Shown: positions 54,201 through 62,697 of the stretch, piece by piece
Layout: every line of letters starts with the position of its first letter
Numbering within the stretch: the stretch's first letter is position 1
NCBI GenBank assembly: GCA_028753945.1
Contig: JAPNXP010000002.1
Span: 496,001 to 560,000, forward strand
Length of the DNA stretch: 64,000 nt
Source of the DNA: Hexactinellida sp. DTS-2022
Lineage: Eukaryota; Porifera; Hexactinellida
Direction: 5' to 3'
Notes under the pieces: generated by a model
What the model was told of the DNA's origin: nothing
The model's input: the letters and a program-made list of their open reading frames with translations, nothing else
The model's database searches: none
Program-made: the position numbers and the translations under genes

Positions 54201-55670
54201 TACGCATACCACTGTATAACCTATATATGAGGACATACATACCTGAGCTCGACTAGTATGTTGTCTAGGAATAGCTCCACCCTCTCGGCTGCGCCCGGGA
54301 AGTGCACCTCCTCCCCCCGAGACATATCTCCCTGGGACAAATCTCCCTGGGAGAGCACACTCATCTGGAGACCGGCTGAGAGGGTCTTGTTGTAGACCCA
54401 CGCGTGCAGGGCCCAGGCGGAGGGCAGCGAGGGACACTCCAACTGAATGTTAACCTGTAATGCACACATGTAACATGGGATACTGTATAGTAGAGTAGAC
54501 TCTGTTAATAAGGATAGGATAGGGGAAATAACGGTTATAAGAACATTCAACTGGAAAAATAAAAGGTTGCTTTGCTGGAAAAATTTATGTCGGTTATAAG
54601 AAAATGTCGGTTATAAGACCATCATATGCAGTTCCCGACGATGTTCTTATAACCGACATCCACTGTATTGGTTAAGGAGTACAAGGTTAATTCCCCTAGC
54701 CTATACAAATGCATGCAAGTGACTCCGGTTAATACAGTCGAAACCGGTTTTTCTAACCAATCTTTGCATGGAATTAAAGTAATAAAACTCCGATAGTTAG
54801 AATAAACCGATTTAAAATAAACCAAAATTGGAATTTCTTACACATGTAAAATAAATACATAGTTAATTAGAAAAAAACGGTTTTACTGTACGAATTCCGG
54901 ATAATACGAACAGATTTCGATGTTCCCTTGGTATTCCTATTAACTAGAGTCTACTGTATTATATAAATACAGTTTAACATAGTGTACTAACAACAAGATA
55001 TCCCTGAGTCTTCTCGCTGCTCCTTTGTCCGAGTTTATACTTTTTAGCTCCGATCTTCGTTTCGCTGATGCTGGCAATCGGAATCAAGAAGTAACCAATG
55101 AACTCGTCCTCTTTAAGCGTGTCTTCGTCCCAGAGCTCGAATACGATAAAGTGAGTGTGGTCAACAGTGGAATCTATAAACAATCAGTGTTAATTAATAA
55201 ATCACGCGAATAGAAAAAAACCCACTTTCATTTTCACTTTAAATTGAAATTAAATTAAATTTCACTCTCACTTTTAATTGGCAACTAAGAGTATAATTAA
55301 TTAATTAATAGTATAACCTAGTTAGTACCAACACGGTTAATACGAACACAATTCAGTCCCCTTCAAAGCCTTTCTATACAAATGATATCGGTTAAATTAA
55401 TTACGGGTAAGACGAACGAATTTTTACTGTCCCCTGGTGTTCGTACTAACGCGGTTCTACTGTATACGTATCTTTACCTGGGTTCCAACAAGGGTGAGAA
55501 ATTTCGAACTTGAAATATTCGTTCCATTCTGGATTTAGACTATTCCGTACAACAGAACTCTTCTGCTTGCGTTTGTCGCATTTAATAATGCAGTAGGGAT
55601 CTGCCTTTCCGTTAACGTCCATTACTGGCAGATTGCCTGCTCGTAAGAGCGTCACCGTTAGTGTAACCAT
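48278..55670 (-). CDS. Myotubularin phosphatase with C2-GRAM-PTP-FYVE layout
   Basis: Eleven exons: 55478-55670, 54992-55173, 54243-54454, 53397-53630, 52726-53051, 52099-52183, 51474-51757, 50678-50909, 49787-50256, 48978-49311, 48278-48554; all GT-AG, phases close to 942 residues. An N-terminal C2 domain (1-130; AGNLPVMDVNGKADPYC, LNPEWNEYFKFEI, QGYLV|VNIQL) precedes a GRAM/PH-like domain (about 175-290; GEEVHFPGAAERVEL, VVLTNFRLIIL), then the myotubularin phosphatase with active site HCSDGWDRT (Cys about 692), and a C-terminal FYVE finger (RCQLCGSLFTTFHRKHHCRACG). An intact Cys-x5-Arg predicts PI3P / PI(3,5)P2 3-phosphatase activity. FYVE points to the MTMR3/4 branch; the C2 domain is not found in vertebrate MTMRs. 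Confidence 0.88.
48618..48729. repeat. (TTTG)n microsatellite
   Basis: About 28 near-perfect units with a few TCTG variants, in the last myotubularin intron. Confidence 0.95.
48754..48927. repeat. MITE family 1 variant
   Basis: CAGTGGACTTTCGTTTAGAA to ATTAACGAGAGTCTACTG. The TIR differs from the standard form at several sites, so it is a subfamily. Confidence 0.75.
50499..50632. repeat. MITE family 1, degraded
   Basis: Family blocks TGTTCGCTTTATCCGGAATT and CTAGGTTCTACT, poor ends; in a myotubularin intron. Confidence 0.6.
51010..51152. repeat. MITE family 5, left end truncated
   Basis: Has GTAGAAATTCCAATTTTGC and ends ACAGGTTTCGACTG. Confidence 0.7.
51187..51365. repeat. MITE family 1
   Basis: CAGTATAACTTCATTAGTACG to ACTAACGAATGTTCTAC. 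Confidence 0.75.
51774..51899. repeat. MITE family 4
   Basis: CGGTGAATTCTCTCGTTATAG to AATATCAATTTACTG; shortened right end. Confidence 0.7.
51923..52043. repeat. MITE family 7, short form
   Basis: CAGTATACTCTGCTTAATTGG to TGACCCAATGAACCAACTG. It is the unexpanded relative of 29289-29640. Confidence 0.65.
52443..52685. repeat. MITE family 1, internally duplicated
   Basis: CAGTAGAACCTCGTAGTACG to CTAACGAGGCTCTACTG, with the AAGGCTTTGAAGGGGACTG block twice. Confidence 0.8.
53101..53323. repeat. MITE family 1, diverged
   Basis: AGTAGAACCTCTCTTAGTACG to ACTAACGAGGTTCTACTG. Confidence 0.75.
54480..54665. repeat. MITE family 2, degraded left end
   Basis: Has two GTCGGTTATAAG copies and ends TTCTTATAACCGACATCCACTG. 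Confidence 0.7.
54735..54888. repeat. MITE family 5
   Basis: CAGTCGAAACCGGTTTTTC to AAAAAAACGGTTTTACTG. A family-1 fragment follows at 54890-54955. Confidence 0.8.
55309..55462. repeat. MITE family 1
   Basis: AGTATAACCTAGTTAGTACC to CTAACGCGGTTCTACTG, in myotubularin intron 1. Confidence 0.8.
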
Positions 55671-56436
55671 CAAATGTAATAACTAGGGCACTCAAAAGGT
55701 AAGTAACGCTTCCAAAGAGGGTGGGCGGTTAACCAATGTGTGACAAAATATCATTTTACTATATTTTAGTATAGTGGCCCCAGTATTGAAATCAGTGTTT
55801 TGGTAAATTAATATTCTTAGTGCGTACTATATTAATTAAATATTTACAATTTCAGGATTGGTGTCTCATAGGCTACAAATGTGCACCTGGGGTAAAAAAT
55901 CTAAAATTACAGCTGTGCCGACAGTATTTTAAAATGGAGGCACTATTATGCAACCACCAAAATGTTTGCTTCCTAAAGAAAATGCGTCGGCACACCTAAA
56001 ATCTTAGATTTTTTCTAATTGCAAAATGGTTAGGAGGGGAGGGGTTGTCTAATTTTCGCGAATTTGCGTTACGTAACATTGTATACAATAATTTTCTATT
56101 TTACGAGGCTATCCAAACGCATTAAAATTCTCAAACAATAATACAGTGGTTCTCAACCGGGGTGCGAGAAATAAGTACTAGCATTATTTATAGTAAAAAA
56201 AATCAAAGATATTACGTGGGGCGGAAGTTTAAAAGGTTAAGAAACACTGCAATAAGAACACATCGAGGAAAGTTGTATATTAGATACGAAGTAAAATCAC
56301 ATACTCACAACTAGTATATATAGTACACAATCTGAGACAATAATAAAATAGTTACGAATCATTCAATGCTATATTTACAAAGCATACCAGAGCATTTATT
56401 TACCTCTATATTTGTTTGTTTGTTTGTTGTTATATA
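55671..56436. other. Spacer myotubularin / PI3K subunit with fold-back element
   Basis: Myotubularin promoter side. An imperfect inverted repeat at about 55889-56020 (AAAAAATCTAAAATTACAGC... and ...TCTTAGATTTTTTC, with GTGCCGAC / GTCGGCAC) is related to the one in p23 intron 4. No gene seen. Confidence 0.55.
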
Positions 56437-59400
56437 TTATTGTTGGTGATAAAGTGCGAAGCAAAGTACAGTATCCAGCCCACTGTTGTGTTGTTTTAGG
56501 GATTTTTTTGAATAGAATTTAACCAAATCGACCAGAGATGGGAATTCGTAAGGAGCAGCGAAGCCGTACTTATCAATACCTTTATGGAAGTTTATCTTAA
56601 CGTGTTTAACGTCGTTATTATGCAGAATATCCAGTGTGTATTGGTGTTCAGCCATCGGATCGTCTGGATCAGCTCTTGGGTTCCCAGCTTTGCGAACAAG
56701 AAACGTTCCTTCTCGGGATTCCATGAGTTTCCTCCTGGCTTCGTCTCTGTCGAAAGATACGAGCCACTTCTGCGGCTCTTCGAGCGGGCTGCGCTTGGGG
56801 AGCTTGGCTTGGCTGGCTTGCTGGTGTCGGACTATGGATGCGGATGCGGGGGGGAACTGAGGGTCGGGAGGCTCTCTGTCAAGGGGCCGGATGGGAGGGT
56901 AGGAGGGCATAGCTTTAACGCCGGGTCTCGGGACACCTAACACATACGTTATAGCCAGGCTTTCATACAGGGAAAACGCGCACGCCTGAATGAAACCCTG
57001 ATTATACCATAGCAGAAATTTGAAACTTGAGTGAGTGTCAGTCAATACTACTAATTATGCTGCTTATTGAGGCAGGCGAATACTTATAAGATTAATGTTT
57101 CTCAATATAAATAATTCCAGTTTGATTAGCTAATGTGTACTAAATTAATTAAGAATAATCTTATAAGGATTCGAACTGACTCAGAGTATAATGGATTGTA
57201 AACATCCTTTGTATAATAATGTTCCTCAAAATATTGGTGCTTCAAAATACAGTAGAATCTCGTTTATACGAACACTATTTCAACCCCCTTCAAAGCCTTT
57301 CCAACACAAATGACACCGGTTAATACGAATTCCGGATAAGGCGAACGTATTTTGACGGTCCCCTAGTGTTCGTACTAACGATATTCTACTGTACGATACA
57401 ACAGACCTAACTTGAATACACTTCCATGTATACAGTGGATGCCGGTTATAATAACATCGTCGGGAACTGCATATAATGTTCTTATAACCGGCAAAAATTA
57501 TATAGGGTATAAGGCAACCGTTTTCCAGTAGAATGTTCTTATAACCGGTGTTCTTATACCCGATATCTACTGTATCTACTATGGCGCTATACAGAGTGGG
57601 GCTAGCACATAACAGCACATAACATAATATAACAGAATAGCAACTAACTTGTGTCGGAGGCTTGCTTCTTGAATGTGTGTGCGGTCTCTGCGCCATTAGG
57701 ATAGTGCGGTTTGCTTACCGGCGGGAGGGGCGGCACTGGTCGCCGCTGCTGCTCCGATTCTATCCGCCGCTGCTGCTCCGACTCTATCCGCTTGTAGTTG
57801 AGAGCTGTGAAGGTAGCGTAGATAGCGTCGTCATCGTCATCCTCTGCCACCGCCATGTAGACGGAGTCTTCGTTCTCGTAGTGGTTAGTGTCCGGATCTA
57901 AAGGGATAGGAACTGGGATAGGGGGTGTAATAGGAACTGTAATAGGGGCTGAAACTGATTAATAGGAACTGAAACTGATTAATAGGAACTGAAACTGTCA
58001 TTTGAAAAGTGGTTCAAAATGTGATTTATACCACTTGACATAATACGACATTGTCTTTTTATAGGGATTAGTATCGAAAAAGTGGTCCAACACTGTTTAT
58101 GACTTTCAAATCACATAAAGTGGTGTTCGCCTAATACCAATTGCTTTCAGTCCCCAAGCGAGCATTTTATGTTAATTGTGATCCCTATAGCAAGCAAATT
58201 TCGTATAAAATGCGACTTACTATTACCCTTAACACCACTATAAGACCAATGTGCACTCATAATCTAAGTGATCATAAATTGAGTTAGTCACTTAGCTCAT
58301 AGCAACACACAATCGCTATGGAATGGGAACTGAACAGAACTGACCCCTGACTCTCGCCTCGGCCGGGGTCTGCGAGGGGGCGGGCCCCAGGCCCAGTCTC
58401 TTGTGCAGCTCTATGATGATGTCACCGGCCTGTATGCCTCTGTTCTGGATAAGGGTGTGGTACCGCTGTCGCTCCTCCTGGATAGCGATCAGCTGCGGCT
58501 TGAGCTGATTTATCTGTTTCTCGTAGTCGTTAACCTACCAGCAACAATAGTATGATAGTCAGGCCAATATTGTACATAGTTCTTCGTATGCTTGGTAATT
58601 AATTTGTATTATGAACAAGCACTATGGGCCCATATAACAATTTACATAGGGTTTGTATTACGTTGAGTTCACTTACTATGAACACAATTTTTGGTCTCTT
58701 GAATGTTTATGTTACGGAAGATGTTGGCGATTGGAAGATGTTGGCGATTGGAAGATGTTGGCGATTGGAAGATGTTGGCTAAACGCCAACATCTACCGCG
58801 GAAGATGTTGGCTCGGTTAATTTGTATGGCTTTCTTCAGCACTAATGAGGTTTCAGTTAACCGCAGCACTGATCAGGTTTCCAGTTATGTAGCATTGATA
58901 AGGTTTCCGGTAACATTTGCAGTAATAAGGCTTCCACAAATAAGATTTTGTAAACGCCAACATCTTCCGTATTGGAAAATGTTGGCTCGGGAATTACAAA
59001 TATAATTATACTGTAAATCCCTTCGTTATATCCGGATCTAACGAAGGAATTTCCAGTTCCTAAGCACTTCGTTTTAACGAGAGTTCACTTTTATATTCAT
59101 GTTTACTTCTAGTATTTACATATTATCTATATTTCAGATCAATAATTATACAGTCAGGTCTGCTTATTATGAACAAGATTTCGTCTGCTTAATATGAAGA
59201 TTTTTTATTATGAACAAACCCTACGGTCCCAATTTAACAACTTACATAGGGTTTGTATTAAGTTGAGTTGGCTTATTATGAAGTCTCTCTATTATGAACA
59301 CAATTTTTGGTCCCTTGAATGTTCATAATAAAAGAACCTGACTGTATTTGTAATTCCCGAGCCAACATCTTCCAACAGGAAGATGTTGGCGTTTACAAAA

Positions 59401-60969
59401 TTTTATTTGTGGAAGCCTTATTACTGCAAATGTTACCGGAAACCTTATCTATGCTACATAACTGGAAACCTGATCAGTGCTGTGGTTAACTGAAACCTCA
59501 TTAGTGCTGAAGAAAGCCATACAAATTCCCCGAGCCAACATCTTCCGCGGTAGATGTTGGCGTTTAGCCAACATCTTCCAATCGCCAACATCTTCCGTAA
59601 CATTTATAATCAAATAATTTGATTATATTGTGTTAGAATATCCATAGTCAGTAATACAAATACAGTAGAACCTCGTTAGTAGTAAGTAACACTAGGGAAC
59701 CATGAAAATTATTTCGCCTTACCCGGAATTCGTTTAACCAATGTCATTGATATATAAATACTTTGAAGGAGACTGAAATAGAGTTCGTATTAACCGGATA
59801 TTATCCGTATAACGAGGTTATACTGTATCCACATAACACCTCTAATACATTAATACATTAATACTGTTATAATACCACATAACACCTCTAATACATAATA
59901 CAGTTACAGTACCTGTAGACTGAAGTCCCTCAGTTCCCGCTGTATGTGCGCCAGCGCCTGTTCCTGTATGGCTGTCCGTCTGCTGAGGAGCTGGTAGTTA
60001 TCCTCCATCTCCTTAACCTCTCTGACGTCACTCGCCTCCCCCCTGTAGCCGTTGAGCGCCTGGATCTGGTTGTGCATCATCTCTATGACCTGCTTCTGGG
60101 CAGATATGTCGATCTTGGTTTTGGCTACGTCGTTCTTAGATGAGGTGTAGTAGTTGTGTATAGCAGTGAAGTTGTCGTTTTGCGCGCGGTACTCCGATTC
60201 CTTGTTGGCCAGAGCGTCGAACAGTTTGTCAATAGAGGTGTCAAGGTCGGAGGAGAGCTTTTTAGAAATCGCGTATTCCAATCGTATGTCCAGTTTCTCG
60301 TTGTAGACAGCCAGCGAGAAGCTCTGGAAGTGTGCGATCAGCTCCGGCACAGACCTACGGATAGGCTGTCATATCGGAACAACCTTATGGAACATTCTAG
60401 AATATACGAACTCGTTGGGACCAGTCAAACAAGTCGGATAATCTATGTACAGATTGGATAATTTCAAAAATTTCGGATAAAAATTTCGGAGTTCAGATAA
60501 TCTAATTATATATTTATTTATGGAATAAAATTGGGATCAGTTTTTTGGATAATCGAGGTTCTACTTTATTTTGCCCTAAAATTATACCGGATATTTAGAT
60601 GCACCTATAAAATCTATAAATCCAATAATTCTCGCAACTTTTATGAAACAAATTCCTAATTATAATAACTCGCTTGTAGTTGAGAGGCTCAGTGAACCCA
60701 TAGTAGCTCTTATTGTGCATAATTCTGATAAGTTTATTGCAGCCGCCCTTCTTAAGAGTGAGTGTGTACTCCCCTGGACTCGAGGCGGCGTCTCGGACGA
60801 GAAAGGAACCGTCGGGAGCGTCCCGCATTTTGTCCTGCACCAATTCCCGCGTGATGCTACCCCAGTACCACTCGCAATGGTCAAGCAGTCGCTCCGGTCG
60901 CTGTTTCGGCGTGGAGGGGGTCCGCTGTCTGTTCTCTCCGTTCTGGGGAGATATCTCATCCCGAGACAT
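56437..60969 (-). CDS. PIK3R: PI3K class IA regulatory subunit, short (p50/p55-like)
   Basis: Five exons (60674-60969, 59913-60354, 58345-58534, 57649-57897, 56437-56936), 558 residues. The N-SH2 domain (about 33-115; [18 protein letters not shown]) is followed by the iSH2 coiled coil that clamps p110 (about 130-285; [15 protein letters not shown] ... [28 protein letters not shown]) and the C-SH2 domain (about 448-545; GTFLVRKAG). Both SH2 Arg residues are present. There is no SH3 or RhoGAP domain: the upstream 640 bp hold only MITEs, then NTAQ1. Between iSH2 and C-SH2 is an unusual insert of acidic residues (EDDDDD), a duplicated RIESEQQR and a class I SH3 ligand (RRPVPPLPP). Intron 1 appears to use a GC-AG pair (donor GCGAGT at 60673-60668). 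Confidence 0.88.
57250..57391. repeat. MITE family 1
   Basis: CAGTAGAATCTCGTTTATACG to CTAACGATATTCTACTG, in a PI3K-subunit intron. Confidence 0.8.
57433..57572. repeat. MITE family 2
   Basis: CAGTGGATGCCGGTTATAATA to TATACCCGATATCTACTG. Confidence 0.85.
58711..59606. repeat. Large inverted repeat in PI3K-subunit intron 2
   Basis: Arms of about 280 bp, 58711-58995 and 59350-59606, carry matching blocks in opposite order: GGTTTCAGTTAACC / GGTTAACTGAAACC, TTATGTAGCATTGATAAGG / CCTTATCTATGCTACATAA, and multiple GGAAGATGTTGGC units at the outer side. The 350-bp spacer holds a family-4 fragment and a complete family-3 MITE (59151-59344). Confidence 0.8.
59151..59344. repeat. MITE family 3
   Basis: CAGTCAGGTCTGCTTATTATG to AAAGAACCTGACTG; the best-preserved copy in the window. 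Confidence 0.9.
59663..59825. repeat. MITE family 1
   Basis: CAGTAGAACCTCGTTAGTAG to ATAACGAGGTTATACTG. Confidence 0.8.
60390..60578. repeat. Pogo-like repeat, diverged
   Basis: Has GTCGGATAATC and TTTGGATAATCGAGGTTCTAC blocks, in PI3K-subunit intron 1. A similar right end is at 34616-34640. Confidence 0.5.
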
Positions 60970-61018
60970 GCTACGATGTAAACAACAACAACAACAACAA
61001 CAACAATAATAATAATTA

Positions 61019-61182
61019 CAGTAGAACCTAGTTAGTACGAACACCAATGGACGGTAACGCTTTTAATTAACTGGAGTAATACCCATTGAATAGCCATTGT
61101 AGGGACCTGATTTTGTGGAACTGTTTGTTCGTCTTATCCTGAAATTCGTATTAACCGTGTTCGTACTAACGAGGTTCTACTG
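61019..61182. repeat. MITE family 1
   Basis: CAGTAGAACCTAGTTAGTACG to CTAACGAGGTTCTACTG, in tandem with the next copy. Confidence 0.9.
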
Positions 61183-61192
61183 TATAGTATAA

Positions 61193-61361
61193 AGTAGAAC
61201 CTCGTTAGTACAAATAACAGGGGACCGTTAAAATGTGTCCGGAATTCGTATTAACCAATATGATTTGTATTGAAAAGGCTTTGAAATTGAAGGGGACTGA
61301 AATAGTGTTCGTCTTATCCGGAAATTCGTATTAACCGTGTTCGTACTAAGAGGTTCTACTG
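61193..61361. repeat. MITE family 1
   Basis: AAGTAGAACCTCGTTAGTAC to GTACTAAGAGGTTCTACTG. Confidence 0.85.
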
Positions 61362-61611
61362 TACTAAGTTACTAACACCAGGGGACAGTATAATCTGTTC
61401 GTATTAAGTCACTCGCATGCATTTGTATAGGCTAGGGAATTACAGTACTCGATAATCGATATTTCCCTTATCTGTATTCGTACTAACGAATTTAATATAC
61501 ATTCAATAATTGAGAGCAAAATCCTTACTCGGTTAAATAAGTTATAACAGATATATATCCACAAATTAGCTGAATAATAGCTAATAGCTAGCTACTAAAA
61601 TTAGTATCAAG

Positions 61612-62307
61612 TTAGGCAGAAAATATTTTAATAAAACTCTCTTCGTTGCACAAATGTCCTGGCGCGGAATTCTTCTTCATAGCAACCAGATCGTCTAAGG
61701 TATGCGAGGAATGTTCCGTTGTTATGGGATCGTGTGTCGGCGGAGGCGCGTAATAACTGCCGTTTGATTCCAACATGTGAGATCTGTCGCTCGCGAAATA
61801 TGACAGATAGTCCTGTGCCTTTATAATACGGTAATCCCGCTGGTATTCATTAGACATTCTCTTCATGATGTCAAGTTGTAAAGCCAGCGAAACGAACTGT
61901 GTAAATGCGATCGGAAAAGGTAAACAAGAGTCTAAATCGTAAACAATGACCTGCTCCTTACTTTCCTTCCAAACAACAAACAAATGGTAATCCCATATCT
62001 GCATATACATGTTCTCAGCTTTCCCAGTTTTGTGATGAAAGAAGGGAACTCTCTTCTTATCATTGCTGGCTATAATAACGTAGCACTTGGAAAAGTCGCT
62101 ACATGATGTACGGATCTTATCAGCCAGCATCCATATATTCTCCTCGCAATAGAACTTAGTGTAAGGGAGGGACTTTGCGTCCAACTCAAGCGGATCTCGT
62201 GTGTCCGGCGTAATCTCATTCAGGGCAATCGGGACCTCGGGTAGACCGCCTTTCTTTGCCATTTCAGTAAATAGTATATTTGCTGTGTTACTTATGGAGC
62301 TAGCCAA
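61612..62307 (-). CDS. NTAQ1: Protein N-terminal glutamine amidohydrolase
   Basis: Intronless, 231 residues (human 205). The catalytic triad positions are visible: Cys54 in TKFYCEENIW, His108 in WDYHL (WDYHV in vertebrates) and Asp in VYDLD (about 124-126). PFP-AFTQFV, FASDRSHM and PPPTHD also match. NTAQ1 converts N-terminal Gln to Glu, feeding substrates to the Arg/N-degron pathway. The ATG at 62307 adds 15 residues before a second ATG (MAKKGGLPEV) that could be the true start. Confidence 0.9.
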   Translation of the reverse strand: MASSISNTANILFTEMAKKGGLPEVPIALNEITPDTRDPLELDAKSLPYTKFYCEENIWMLADKIRTSCSDFSKCYVIIASNDKKRVPFFHHKTGKAENMYMQIWDYHLFVVWKESKEQVIVYDLDSCLPFPIAFTQFVSLALQLDIMKRMSNEYQRDYRIIKAQDYLSYFASDRSHMLESNGSYYAPPPTHDPITTEHSSHTLDDLVAMKKNSAPGHLCNEESFIKIFSA

Positions 62308-62697
62308 CTATATGTAAAGGTTGTAATTTTCTAGGATATTCGACACAATAGAATATAAAGTACAGTCGAAACCGGTATTTTCTAACCAATTCTTTGTATG
62401 GAAATAAAGTTACAAACGTCCAATAGTTAGAATAGTTAGGATAACCCTTATGGAACTAGCCAACTCTATGTAAAGGGTGTTGGTTATAACTTACAATTTG
62501 AGGCGACATGTAGAATATTCGACACAAAATAAATAGAAAATATACAAATAATTATAGAAGTAGAAACAACAATAAAACAAATTGTTATTATAGAAAGTAT
62601 AAAATAAACAAAAGAAGTTGAAAGAGTATGTATAAAGTATACAAATAATAATAGAGAAGGGAATGACAGAACAACTATTTACTAGGTATACAATAGG
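62308..62697. other. Spacer NTAQ1 / NHL gene
   Basis: A family-5 MITE left half starts at 62363 (CAGTCGAAACCGGTATTTTC). A second partial repeat of TATGGA-CTAGCCAACT-TATGTAAAGG (62290-62320 and 62448-62475) suggests a short duplication. No gene. Confidence 0.55.

Larger units (their letters stand above)
60970..61611. other. Upstream region of PI3K subunit: simple repeat and two MITEs
   Basis: (AAC)n/(AAT)n at about 60977-61012, MITEs at 61019-61182 and 61193-61361, then AT-rich sequence. No SH3 or RhoGAP exon is visible. Confidence 0.65.

Noticed and set aside
58669-59005. ORFs of repeated NIFRG / [10 protein letters not shown] units
   Set aside because: Translation of the GGAAGATGTTGGC repeat in the PI3K-subunit intron.
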